A stretch of 64,000 nucleotides of DNA from Halalkalicoccus tibetensis (GTDB lineage Archaea > Halobacteriota > Halobacteria > Halobacteriales > Halalkalicoccaceae). Shown here one piece after another: positions 27,488 through 35,633 of this stretch; within the stretch, counting starts at the first letter, position 1; each line of letters opens with the position of its first letter. The notes beneath the pieces are model-generated. The model saw only the letters and a list, made by a program, of their open reading frames with translations. It searched no databases and was not told the DNA's origin. The stretch covers positions 124,001 to 188,000 of the forward strand of contig NZ_JBBMXV010000003.1 of NCBI RefSeq assembly GCF_037996645.1, given 5' to 3'. The position numbers were made by a program, and so were the translations under genes.

Positions 27488-27682
27488 TTAGAGGCGGGTG
27501 ACGTTGGTCGCTCGGGGGCCCTTGGGGGCCTGCTCGATATCGAACTCGATCTCAGTTCCCTCCTCGAGATCCGGGCCGCCGACGTCTTCCATGTGGAAGA
27601 AGACGTCCTCGTCCGCGTCCTCAGTCGAGATGAAACCGTAACCGCCAGTGTCGTTGAAGAAGTCGACTTCGCCTTTCGCCAT
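27488..27682 (-). CDS. cspA: cold-shock domain protein
   Basis: A 64-residue single cold-shock domain that binds single-stranded RNA or DNA. Both RNA-binding motifs are present: GGYGFIST (RNP1, about residue 13) and DVFFHM (RNP2, about 26). The chain is acidic, as usual for haloarchaeal CspA. On the minus strand a TTATCC box lies about 30 bases upstream of the ATG, and a GGAGG lies between it and the start. Confidence 0.95.
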   Translation of the reverse strand: MAKGEVDFFNDTGGYGFISTEDADEDVFFHMEDVGGPDLEEGTEIEFDIEQAPKGPRATNVTRL

Positions 27683-27790
27683 TGCAACTCTACTAACGCC
27701 TCCTCGACGGATAAGGCTTCCGTGGGTGCTCTACACACGGGATCCGGCACAACCTACTATGGGAGCGGAGCGTGTACGGCCGACAGAACC

Positions 27791-27883
27791 ATGATCGGGC
27801 AGGCGAACACGACCGATCGGCGAACCGTCGACGCCACGAACAGCACGCAGGGTGGGGAGCGCGACGACGGGGGGTGGTCGTAG
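27791..27883 (+). CDS. possible 30-codon leader ORF
   Basis: A 30-codon frame (MIGQANTTDRRTVDA...) whose TAG directly abuts the ATG of the F420-type gene. It is polar, with no hydrophobic segment. The exact abutment suggests translational coupling, but length and composition are too short to prove coding. It could also be untranslated leader. Confidence 0.25.
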   Translation: MIGQANTTDRRTVDATNSTQGGERDDGGWS

Positions 27884-28840
27884 ATGGCCGACATCGGCTA
27901 TCAGGCCTCCCACGAGCAGTTCGCGCCGAGCGAACTGCTCGAATACGTCCAGCTGGCCGACGAACGGGGCTTCGACAGCGTGCTCGCTTCCGATCACTTC
28001 CACCCCTGGAGCGAGCGCCAGGGCGAGTCGGGGTTCGTCTGGTCGTGGCTGGGCGCGGCCCTCCAGACCACCTCGATGGACTACGGGACGGTCAACGCCC
28101 CCGGCTACCGGTATCACCCGGCGATCGTCGCCCAGGCCGCGGGCACGCTGCGGGAGATGAACCCCGAGCGGTTCTGGCTCGCCGTCGGCAGCGGCCAGCT
28201 GCTCAACGAGGGGATCGCGGGGACCGACTGGCCGGTCAAGGAGGAGCGAAACGCCCGCCTAGAGGAGTGTGCGGAGGTGATGCGCCGGCTCTGGGACGGC
28301 GAGGAGGTCACCCACCACGGGCAGGTCGACGTCGAGCGCGCGACGCTGTACACCCGCCCCGAGACCGCCCCGCCGCTGATCGGGGCCGCGCTCTCCGAGG
28401 AAACGGCGCGCTGGCTCGGGACGTGGGCCGACGGGATGGTCACGATCGGCACCCCCGACTTCGAGGGGATGGAGGAGCGCATCGAGGCGTTCCGCGAGAA
28501 CGCGCCCGAGAAACCCGTCTACCTGAAGGTCCAGCTCTCCTACGACGACGACCACGAGAGCGCCCTCGAGGGGGCTTACGACCAGTGGCGCACCAACTGC
28601 GTGCCGGGGCCGACGACCCAGGAGCTTCGTACCCCCGAGCAGTTCGACCAGCAGGGCGAGGGCGTGAGCAGGGAGCAGGTCGAGCAGAACGTCCGCGTTT
28701 CGGCCGATCTAGAGGAGCATCTGGAGTGGGTCCGCAAGGATCTGGATCTCGGCGCCGAGAAGGTGATCCTCCACAACGTCAACACCAACCAGGAGCAGTT
28801 CATCGAGGACTTCGGGGAAAGCGTACTGGCGGAGCTGTAG
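27884..28840 (+). CDS. F420-dependent LLM-class oxidoreductase
   Basis: A 318-residue TIM-barrel flavin/F420 oxidoreductase of the luciferase-like family. The opening IGYQASHEQFAPSELL, ASDHFHPWSERQG (about residue 42) and FWLAVGSGQLLNE (about 98) match the F420-dependent glucose-6-phosphate dehydrogenase-like group (TIGR03557 type). Haloarchaea make F420, so this cofactor is plausible; the substrate is unknown. It ends just before a convergent tRNA gene. Confidence 0.9.
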   Translation: MADIGYQASHEQFAPSELLEYVQLADERGFDSVLASDHFHPWSERQGESGFVWSWLGAALQTTSMDYGTVNAPGYRYHPAIVAQAAGTLREMNPERFWLAVGSGQLLNEGIAGTDWPVKEERNARLEECAEVMRRLWDGEEVTHHGQVDVERATLYTRPETAPPLIGAALSEETARWLGTWADGMVTIGTPDFEGMEERIEAFRENAPEKPVYLKVQLSYDDDHESALEGAYDQWRTNCVPGPTTQELRTPEQFDQQGEGVSREQVEQNVRVSADLEEHLEWVRKDLDLGAEKVILHNVNTNQEQFIEDFGESVLAEL

Positions 28841-28870
28841 CTCCCTCGTGAGAAACGCGGAGAATTCGAG

Positions 28871-28943
28871 TAGTCCCAACAGGATTCGAACCTGTGTCGA
28901 AGCCCCCAGAAGGCTTCAGGATTGGCCACTACCCCATGGGACT
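28871..28943 (-). tRNA. tRNA-Gln (CTG anticodon)
   Basis: The minus strand folds as a full cloverleaf of 73 bases: acceptor AGTCCCA/TGGGACT with discriminator A, a D arm GGGT/ATCC, an anticodon stem AAGCC/GGCTT closing the loop TTCTGGG (anticodon CTG, reading CAG), a four-base variable loop, and a T arm ACAGG/CCTGT with loop TTCGAAT. No CCA is encoded and no intron is seen. It is convergent with the F420-type gene and divergent from purO. Confidence 0.95.
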
Positions 28944-29077
28944 GAGATCGCGCACCCGTTGATACCCGACGCTACAATGTAAGCGTTGCGCGTTCCGGTC
29001 ACGCGTGTCACCTCATCACACAACCCGTCCGTGCATAGACCGACATCTACTTGTCCGCGAGCTAAGCACGGACGTGT

Positions 29078-29656
29078 ATGTACGTCGGCCGCTTCCTGAT
29101 CGTCGGCCCCGACTGCGGGGCCTACCGCGTCTCCTCGCGCTCGTTCCCGAACCGTCGGATCGCGGAGCGCGACGACCGCCTCACCGTCGGCCCGACCGAG
29201 GAGGCCGAGGAGACCGACAACCCCTACGTCTCGTACAACTGCGTGCGTTCGACCGGAAACGGTGCGGTGCTCGGAAACGGCTCGCACGTCGATCCGGTAG
29301 CCGAGAAGATCGACGTGGGCTATCCCGCTCGGGACGCGCTCGCTTCGAGCCTGCTCGCGCTCGACTACGAGAAGGACGACTACGACACCCCCCGGATCGC
29401 GGGCGTGCTGGACGAGGGCGGGGCGGTGGTGGGTATCGTTCGGAAGGACGCGCTGCTGGTCGAGCGCGTCACCGAGCCGACGCTGGTCGCGACCTACGAG
29501 AAGGACTCTCCTGAAGAAATCGACTTCGCGCCCGAGAGCGCCGCGGAGGCCGCCGAGACGGCCTACGACCACGAGTTCGAGCACGCGGTCTGTGCGGCCG
29601 GGGTCGTTCGCGAGGGCGACGGCGTCTCCTGGGCGATCGAGAACGGACAGGACTGA
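29078..29656 (+). CDS. purO: IMP cyclohydrolase, archaeal type
   Basis: A 192-residue enzyme closing the ring of FAICAR to IMP, the last step of purine synthesis. It belongs to the archaeal PurO family, unrelated to bacterial PurH. Diagnostic parts: [10 protein letters not shown] at the start, [20 protein letters not shown] (about residue 50) and DNDY-like region YDTPRIAGV. The length agrees with the family. A GTATG context and an upstream AAGCACGG stretch precede the ATG. Confidence 0.95.
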   Translation: MYVGRFLIVGPDCGAYRVSSRSFPNRRIAERDDRLTVGPTEEAEETDNPYVSYNCVRSTGNGAVLGNGSHVDPVAEKIDVGYPARDALASSLLALDYEKDDYDTPRIAGVLDEGGAVVGIVRKDALLVERVTEPTLVATYEKDSPEEIDFAPESAAEAAETAYDHEFEHAVCAAGVVREGDGVSWAIENGQD

Positions 29657-29677
29657 AGGCCCACCTCCCCCTCCGAG

Positions 29678-29708
29678 GGGTATGCGCGTCGGCCTCGTCT
29701 CAGACATC
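29678..29708 (+). repeat. 31-bp direct repeat, copy 1
   Basis: This 31-base stretch, covering the start codon and first nine codons of the chimeric gene, is identical to 30531-30561 at the start of the metallophosphoesterase gene. Similarity continues more weakly for about 30 further bases. It marks a local duplication 853 bases apart. Confidence 0.9.
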
Positions 29709-29843
29709 TACACGGACCAGGTCACGCTCGAGGCCGCTTCCGACAGGGGAGCCCACGTCCCGCTCCGGACGCTGCTCGCCGTCGGGATTCCCCTCTCGAT
29801 CCTGACCTCCGTCCTCGCCGTCCTCGTCCTGACGTTCCTCTGA
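29682..29843 (+). CDS. chimeric small protein: phosphoesterase start fused to a membrane helix
   Basis: A 53-residue frame. The first 18 residues (MRVGLVSDIYTDQVTLEA) copy the start of the phosphoesterase gene at 30535, but the metal-binding histidine of SDIH is now tyrosine. The remaining 35 residues are unrelated and end in one hydrophobic helix (LLAVGIPLSILTSVLAVLVL). It cannot be a phosphoesterase. Either the original start of a small membrane protein was replaced by a duplicated fragment, or this is debris under no selection. It lies 25 bases after purO, so it may be transcribed with it. Confidence 0.5.
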   Translation: MRVGLVSDIYTDQVTLEAASDRGAHVPLRTLLAVGIPLSILTSVLAVLVLTFL

Positions 29844-29898
29844 AATCGAGCGGCCGAGCGACCGAAAGGCGGACCCGTCGCTGGTCGGTATCCCAGGT

Positions 29899-30483
29899 AT
29901 GGCCGACGATCCGGAGTTCGACATCGAGGACTGGCGGGCGGAGCTCGAGGAGAAACGCGACGAGAAGGACGAGTTCCTTTCGACCCATCCCCAGTCGCCG
30001 ATCCCGCCCGAGAAGCGAGGGGGGTTCGACGGACTCGACTACTTCGAGCCTGACCCACAGTACCGCCTCAAGACGACGGTCTCGATCCCCGAGAATCCCG
30101 CTTCCGACCCGGTCTACATGGAGACCACCGCCGGAGGGGAGGTCCGCTATCTCCGAACCGTGGTCCTGACGATGGATATCGAACGCGAGGATCCCGACCT
30201 TGCGGACACGGAACTCGAACTCGCGGGCTACGAACAGGAAGGCACCGATGGCGCGCTGTTCGTCCCCTTCCGGGACAAGACCACCGGCCAGATGACCTAC
30301 GAGGGCGGGCGTTACATGGAACTCGCGGCCGAGGACGACCTCGCGGAGGGCGACTCGATCGTGGTCGATTTCAACCTCGCGTACACCCCCTTCTGTGCGT
30401 ACAGCGAAACTTTCGAGTGTCCGCTCCCGCCCGAGGAAAACTGGCTCGAGGTCGCGATTCCGGCGGGCGAACGGCTCGAATAG
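29899..30483 (+). CDS. DUF1684 protein
   Basis: A 194-residue soluble protein of the DUF1684 family. The N-terminal DWRAELEEKRDEKDEFL, the FEPDPQYRL stretch (about residue 50) and the conserved block FRDKTTGQMTYEGGRYME...DFNLAYTPFCAYS (about 115-170) with ENWLEVAIPAGER at the end are typical. Function unknown. Preceded by a GGTATCCCAGGT stretch. Confidence 0.88.
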   Translation: MADDPEFDIEDWRAELEEKRDEKDEFLSTHPQSPIPPEKRGGFDGLDYFEPDPQYRLKTTVSIPENPASDPVYMETTAGGEVRYLRTVVLTMDIEREDPDLADTELELAGYEQEGTDGALFVPFRDKTTGQMTYEGGRYMELAAEDDLAEGDSIVVDFNLAYTPFCAYSETFECPLPPEENWLEVAIPAGERLE

Positions 30484-30530
30484 CTCGGTATCCGAGGCCG
30501 AGAATACATACCTCTGGACGCGCTCGCCTC

Positions 30531-30561
30531 GGGTATGCGCGTCGGCCTCGTCTCAGACATC
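30531..30561 (+). repeat. 31-bp direct repeat, copy 2
   Basis: Identical to 29678-29708. This copy is the native context because it continues into a complete phosphoesterase. Confidence 0.9.
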
Positions 30562-31194
30562 CACGCGAACCGAGTCGCGCTCGAGGCAGTCCTCGAGGAC
30601 ATGCCCGCGGTCGACCGGCTGTTCTGTGCGGGCGACGTCGTGGGCTACAACCCCTGGCCCGCCGACTGTCTCGAGACGGTCCGCGAGCGGGGGATCCCGA
30701 CGGTGATGGGCAACCACGACCGCGCGGTCGCCAGCGACACCGCCTTCCGGTTCAACGCGATGGCGAAGGCCGGCGTCGAGCACGCCCGCCGGGAGCTCTC
30801 CGATGAGCAGTTGGAGTGGCTCGCCGGGCTTCCCGAGGAGCGCACGGAGCTCGACGGTCGGGTGAAGCTCGTCCACGGCCACCCCGAGGACCCCGACCAC
30901 TACACCTACCCCGGGGAGTTCGGGCCCGACCTCCTGGAAGAGGAGGAACTGCTGGTGTTGGGCCACACCCACGTCCAGGGTCACGCGGTCTACGAGGAGG
31001 GGATCGTCTGCAACCCCGGGAGCGTCGGCCAGCCCCGCGACGGCGATCCGCGCGCCGCGTACGCGGTCGTCGACCTCGACGATCGGTCGGTCGAGGAACG
31101 GCGCGTCGAGTACGACGTCGAGCGGGTGGTCGAGGCCGTCGAGAGGGCGGGACTGCCCGGGTCGATCGGGAGCCGGCTGCGAGAGGGCCGCTAG
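30535..31194 (+). CDS. metallophosphoesterase (YfcE/MJ0936 type)
   Basis: A 219-residue calcineurin-like phosphoesterase with all metal motifs: SDIHAN (residues 8-13), GDVVGYN (about 33), GNHDRA (about 58), HGHPED (about 105) and GHTHVQ (about 140), plus NPGSVGQPRDG. Family members are small phosphodiesterases or phosphatases using two metal ions. Substrate unknown. Its stop overlaps the stop of the convergent aspartate kinase gene. Confidence 0.92.
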   Translation: MRVGLVSDIHANRVALEAVLEDMPAVDRLFCAGDVVGYNPWPADCLETVRERGIPTVMGNHDRAVASDTAFRFNAMAKAGVEHARRELSDEQLEWLAGLPEERTELDGRVKLVHGHPEDPDHYTYPGEFGPDLLEEEELLVLGHTHVQGHAVYEEGIVCNPGSVGQPRDGDPRAAYAVVDLDDRSVEERRVEYDVERVVEAVERAGLPGSIGSRLREGR

Positions 31195-32369
31195 AAGGCC
31201 TCCTGGATCGTCTCGAGGGTGCGTTCGCGGTCGGCCCAGGGGACGAAGACGGCGACGCTGGTCGCGCTGGTGATCACGTCGTGGACGGCGATCCCCTGTT
31301 CGGCGACCGGCGTGATCACGTCCTGGATGATCCCCGACTGGTTGGGCAGCTCCCCGCCCGTGACGCGGATGACCGCGAAGTCGCCCTCGAGGGTGACGCT
31401 CGAAAGCGACTCGTCCTCGATCACCGATTCGTGGAGGATCGCCTCGGTCTCCTCGGCCTCCCCCGTATCGACGTAGAAGGTGACCGAGTCCATCCCGCTG
31501 GCGACCGCGTCGAGGTTGATCCCCTGCTCGGCCAGCGGCGTCGAGAGGTCCGAGAGGATTCCAGGACGATTTCTGATTGCGCGCCCGGCGATCGTCACGC
31601 AGGCCAGCGGCTCCTCGCGCATGTCGACGAGGTTCTCGAACTGGCCCTCGATGCTCGTTCCCCCAGTGAGAAGATCGCCGTGCTGGTAGTGGACGACCCG
31701 GACGCCCATCCGGCCGTCCTTATACGAGAGCGCCGAGGGAGCGACGACCTCCGCACCGCGGAACGAGAGGTTGCGAAGCTCGTCGACGCTGATCTCGCCG
31801 ACGTTGCGCGCGCCCTCGACGACGGAGGGGTCGCCGGTCATCACGCCCTCGACGTCGGTAACGATCACGACCTCGTCGGCCTGCATGTACTTACCAAGCA
31901 TGACGGCGGTGGTGTCGCTACCCCCGCGCCCCAGGGTGGTGACGCTGCCGTCGTGGGTTTCGGCGAGGAAGCCGGTGATGACGGGGACGACCCCGTCGAG
32001 CTCCGCGGCGAGCTCCTTCGCGCGCCGCCGGGTCTCCTTGACGTCGACCTCGCCGTACTCGTCGGTGACGATCGGCCACTCGTCCTTGCCCGGTTCGACG
32101 AAGATCGCCTCGACCCCGCGGGAGGCAAGCGCGGCCTTCAGCATCCGGACGGAGGTGCGCTCGCCCATGCTGACGATCTCCGCGCGGTCGGCCTCGTCGG
32201 TCTCGAAGGTGATGTCGTCGAGCAGGTCGTCGGTCGTCGAGCCCATCGCGCTGGCGACGACCGCGATCTCGTGGCCCTGCTCGACCGCGCCCGCGATCGA
32301 GTCGGCCGCGCGGTTGATCCGATCGCCGCTGCCCAGGCTCGTCCCGCCGAACTTCGCTACGACGCGCAT
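31191..32369 (-). CDS. lysC: aspartate kinase
   Basis: A 392-residue kinase that phosphorylates aspartate in the first step of the lysine/threonine/methionine pathway. The N-terminal KFGGTSLGSGDRI motif, the GRGGSDTTA catalytic stretch (about residue 152) and two C-terminal ACT domains (about 250-390) are complete, so feedback control by an amino acid is likely. Single gene, start MRVVAKFGG. Confidence 0.95.
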   Translation of the reverse strand: MRVVAKFGGTSLGSGDRINRAADSIAGAVEQGHEIAVVASAMGSTTDDLLDDITFETDEADRAEIVSMGERTSVRMLKAALASRGVEAIFVEPGKDEWPIVTDEYGEVDVKETRRRAKELAAELDGVVPVITGFLAETHDGSVTTLGRGGSDTTAVMLGKYMQADEVVIVTDVEGVMTGDPSVVEGARNVGEISVDELRNLSFRGAEVVAPSALSYKDGRMGVRVVHYQHGDLLTGGTSIEGQFENLVDMREEPLACVTIAGRAIRNRPGILSDLSTPLAEQGINLDAVASGMDSVTFYVDTGEAEETEAILHESVIEDESLSSVTLEGDFAVIRVTGGELPNQSGIIQDVITPVAEQGIAVHDVITSATSVAVFVPWADRERTLETIQEAF

Positions 32370-32469
32370 ACTGCTCCCACCGTGTGTGCCGTGCTCATAC
32401 CCCCGATAATCCCAGCGAGCAAATAATCCTACTCATCTCGGGTGAGAACCGCCCACGCGTCGACCGAAC

Positions 32470-34053
32470 TCAGGTGAACTTCCGGGCGGTCACGTCCAGC
32501 GTGTCGAGGTCGACGATCGGCGCGTACCCCACGTCGGGGTCGATGTTGACGCTCTTCTGGAAGGCGGTCTGATCCTGCCAGCAGCCGCTGTTGATCGCGG
32601 TGACGCGGTGGTAGTTCCCGAAGCCGAGCTTGTGGACGTGGCCCGTATGGAAGACGTCGGGCACCTCGTCGATCACCAGGTAGTCCCGTTCCTCGGGCGC
32701 GATCCGCATCTTCCCCCCGTACTTGGGCGCGACGTGGCGCTTCTTCAGGAGGTGGTACATCGCCTTTTGAGGGTCGTCGTAGCTCGCCTTCCCCTCGGGG
32801 AGATCCGCGATCATCTCGTCGAGGCTCATTCCGTGGTACATCAACACCGACACACCTTCCAGGGTGACGATCGAGGGGTTGCCCGTGAGCCGGGCGTCGT
32901 GGGCCGACATGATCCTTCGGAGCTCCTCGTCGAAGGCCGGCTGGGGTTCGGCGAGGCGCACCGCGTCGTGGTTGCCCGGGATCATGATGATCTCAAGGTC
33001 CCCGGGCACCTCCTTGAGGTACTCCGCGAACGCCTCGTACTGCTCGTAGATGTCGACGATCGAGAGCTCCTCGTCCTGGTCGGGGTAGACGCCGACGCCC
33101 TCGACCATGTCGCCCGCGATCAGCAGGTACTCGACGTGCTGGGCCTCCGCGGTGTGGAGCCAATCGGCGAAGCGGCTCCAGGCGTCGGCGGCGAACTCCT
33201 GGCTGCCGACGTGGACGTCCGAGATCAGCGCGGCCTGGACGTGGCGGTCCGCCGTCGAGGGCTCGTGGGTGCGGGGGACGTCCGGGAAGAAGATCTCGTC
33301 GGTGAAGAGGATCCCCGCGTCGTCGGCGAGCGTTCCCCGGACCGCGATCACCTCGTCGTAGACCAGCTCGTTGACGAGGTCCGCGATCTCGCGGTCCTTC
33401 ATCACCAGACACGGGAAGACGCCGGTGGTGTCCTCGAGCTCGACCAGCCAGTGGCCGCTGGCGGTCGAGCGGATGTCGTTGACCATGCCGATCATCTCGG
33501 CGTCGCTCCCGCCGGGCATGTCCTGGATCGCGTCGGCGGGCCGGTGGTTGACCCGCCCGCGGAGCTTGCCGGCGAGTCGCTCGTAACGGTCGCGAAAGAC
33601 GGTCACGAAGTCCTCGTACTCGCCGGTTCCGGTACTCTGACCCGTGATATCGCCCAGGATCTCGACGAGGCGCTTCTCGGGGTCGGTCGGGACGCGGCCC
33701 GCTCCCGGGTCGTTCGGGGTCGGCCCGTCCGCCGGGCCGTCCTTCGTTTCGTGTGGAGCTGCTGAGCCGCCGTCGGCGGCTTCGTCGCCGGGTTCTGCAG
33801 GAGAAGCGAAGGGGTCGGCCGACGGGGACTCGGGCTCGGCCTTGCGGACCGGCTCGCGTGCCTCGCCGTCGAGCAGCGTCCGGACGTGCTCGCCGGAGAT
33901 CTTGAACGCGTCGTCGGGGGCGGCCTCGACCGCGCGCTCGATCGCGCCCGCTGGGTCGGACGCGCCCGCGAGGAGGGTCACGGCCTCGCGGTCCGCGTTG
34001 TAGCCGCGGGCCGCGAGCTCCGTTATGATCCGCCTGTCCGTCTCTCCCGGCAC
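32470..34053 (-). CDS. polB: DNA polymerase D small subunit DP1
   Basis: A 527-residue proofreading subunit of archaeal polymerase D. The N-terminal 90 residues form a small helical domain, then a disordered acidic linker (about 70-135), an OB fold (about 200-260) and a calcineurin-type 3'-5' exonuclease with ALISDVHVGS, LIAGDMVEGVG, PGNHDAVR, MYHGMS and HTGHVHK. All metal ligands are present. No intein. The partner DP2 (polC) is not in the window. Divergent from the signal peptidase gene. Confidence 0.96.
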   Translation of the reverse strand: MPGETDRRIITELAARGYNADREAVTLLAGASDPAGAIERAVEAAPDDAFKISGEHVRTLLDGEAREPVRKAEPESPSADPFASPAEPGDEAADGGSAAPHETKDGPADGPTPNDPGAGRVPTDPEKRLVEILGDITGQSTGTGEYEDFVTVFRDRYERLAGKLRGRVNHRPADAIQDMPGGSDAEMIGMVNDIRSTASGHWLVELEDTTGVFPCLVMKDREIADLVNELVYDEVIAVRGTLADDAGILFTDEIFFPDVPRTHEPSTADRHVQAALISDVHVGSQEFAADAWSRFADWLHTAEAQHVEYLLIAGDMVEGVGVYPDQDEELSIVDIYEQYEAFAEYLKEVPGDLEIIMIPGNHDAVRLAEPQPAFDEELRRIMSAHDARLTGNPSIVTLEGVSVLMYHGMSLDEMIADLPEGKASYDDPQKAMYHLLKKRHVAPKYGGKMRIAPEERDYLVIDEVPDVFHTGHVHKLGFGNYHRVTAINSGCWQDQTAFQKSVNIDPDVGYAPIVDLDTLDVTARKFT

Positions 34054-34134
34054 GACCCCAGGGTAGTCGGGGTGCCGTCAAAAGCGTGCCGGAACCCAGA
34101 AGGTTGAAACCCGAACGCCCCGGTAGGAAGGACA

Positions 34135-34974
34135 ATGAGTCCCCCCGGCGACGACCGGTCGCCTTCCGACGAGGAGTCGGCGCGTGCGGATCGCGGTCGA
34201 GAGGAGCGCCCCGAGACGGTTCGTGGCTGGCTGCACTGGTTCTGGACGGTCGACCGCGGCGGCCCGGCGGTCGCCCGCGAGTTCCTCATCAGCGTCGGCG
34301 CGGTCCTGATCGTCGGGCTGCTGTTGTTCTCGCTGTCGGGCGTCTGGCCGCCGATGGTCGCCATCGAGAGCGGGAGCATGGAGCCGAGCATGCAGCCCAA
34401 CGACCTCGTGTTCATCACCGACAACGAGCGGTTCGTGAACGACGCCGCCCACGGCGAGACCGGCGTCGTGACTCACGAAGCGGGCCAGGAATCGGGCTAC
34501 GAGAAGTTCGGCGACCACGGCGACGTGATCGTCTTCGCGCCCAACGGCAACGACAGGCAGGTGCCGATCATCCACCGGGCGCACTTCTGGGTCGGCGAGG
34601 GCGAGGACTGGTACGACCGCGCCGATCCCGACCACATCGGCAACGCCGAGAACTGTGGGGAGCTGCGCAACTGTCCCGCCCCCAACGACGGGTTCATCAC
34701 GAAGGGCGACAACGAGCTGACGAACCAGCGCTACGACCAGGTCCGCGGGCTCTCCGGGCCCGTCGAGTCCGAGTGGGTGATCGGCACCGCCGAGATCCGC
34801 GTGCCGTGGCTCGGCTGGATCCGCCTGCAGCTCGCGGAACTCGCCGCCGGCGGCGCCCCGCAGGTGATCCTCGAGACGGCGCCGGAGCCGACCGATACGG
34901 GGGTCCAGCCGTTCGAACGCGGCGAAGCGGATGGGATGGATCGAACGGAGCGAGCCGGACAGGCGCTAACGTAG
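34135..34974 (+). CDS. sec11: signal peptidase I (Sec11 type)
   Basis: A 279-residue membrane protease removing signal peptides of Sec substrates. A hydrophilic N-terminal tail of about 50 residues precedes one membrane helix (about 57-79). The catalytic serine is in IESGSMEPSMQPND (about residue 82) and the base is histidine in IIHRAHF (about 145), the Ser/His version of archaea and the ER instead of bacterial Ser/Lys. A TKGDNELTNQ stretch with the conserved aspartates follows. The C-terminal tail after PWLGWIRLQL is variable. Confidence 0.92.
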   Translation: MSPPGDDRSPSDEESARADRGREERPETVRGWLHWFWTVDRGGPAVAREFLISVGAVLIVGLLLFSLSGVWPPMVAIESGSMEPSMQPNDLVFITDNERFVNDAAHGETGVVTHEAGQESGYEKFGDHGDVIVFAPNGNDRQVPIIHRAHFWVGEGEDWYDRADPDHIGNAENCGELRNCPAPNDGFITKGDNELTNQRYDQVRGLSGPVESEWVIGTAEIRVPWLGWIRLQLAELAAGGAPQVILETAPEPTDTGVQPFERGEADGMDRTERAGQALT

Positions 34975-35173
34975 CCGTCTGCGAAGCAAAAAGCGAGCAC
35001 TGCTATCTGCCGTGTGCCGTCATTCCGGCCAAACCGATCGGGACGTGCCGTCGGGCGGGCGTCTGCTTATCGAACGCCGGAGCAGTCCGCCGAGGCTGAG
35101 AGGTATTGGAATAGCGTGCCGAGTGGAGAGTGGAACGGAGTGTGGAGAGCACGGAGGCGACACCGGCGAACGG

Positions 35174-35551
35174 TCAACGATCCGCCAACACTGCACGAGC
35201 CGCGATGACCACCAATGCGAGACCGAGGACGATCGTGAGCCCTTGGGAGGCCACGGCGACGGCGGAGTCGACCCCTTCGCCGGTCGCGAGCGCGATCACG
35301 TCAGGAACCGCACGAAGCGAGCCCAGAGCGCCTATCGCTCCCACCGCAGCCATCCCGTAGACCGCGAGTCGCTCGCGGTTGGTCTCCCGGCCCATGGACG
35401 CGAGCCCGACGACGAGGATACCGAAGACGGCCGGGATGAGCGCCGTCACGTGGGTGAAGTCGGTGAGAGCCCAGGCGCCGACGCCGATCAGGGCCAACGC
35501 GACGCCGATGACGATTCCGCTACCGAACACGAACCGCGTACTGTCGGCCAT
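35174..35551 (-). CDS. four-helix membrane protein of unknown function
   Basis: A 125-residue hydrophobic protein with four predicted membrane helices; a conserved-looking loop ASMGRETNRERLAVYG joins helices 2 and 3. I recognise no family. A TATA box at normal leaderless distance lies upstream. The 199 bases between sec11 and the end of this gene show no coding potential. Confidence 0.75.
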   Translation of the reverse strand: MADSTRFVFGSGIVIGVALALIGVGAWALTDFTHVTALIPAVFGILVVGLASMGRETNRERLAVYGMAAVGAIGALGSLRAVPDVIALATGEGVDSAVAVASQGLTIVLGLALVVIAARAVLADR

Positions 35552-35573
35552 AGCTGGATGTTTAGCGGCCGGG

Positions 35574-35581
35574 CCTTATAG
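35574..35581 (-). promoter_or_regulatory. TATA box of the four-helix membrane protein gene
   Basis: Minus strand CTATAAGG is centred about 27 bases before the ATG at 35551. A second AT-rich box (TTTATAACC) lies about 10 bases further upstream. Confidence 0.55.
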
Positions 35582-35633
35582 GTTGGTTATAAAAAGGACA
35601 GCCTCCCTCTCCGTGGTTCGATTGACGGTTGGC

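Noticed and set aside
34975-35173. Gap between sec11 and the four-helix membrane protein, examined for a small gene or RNA
   Set aside because: No frame with good codon usage, no tRNA-like fold and no convincing repeat was found.
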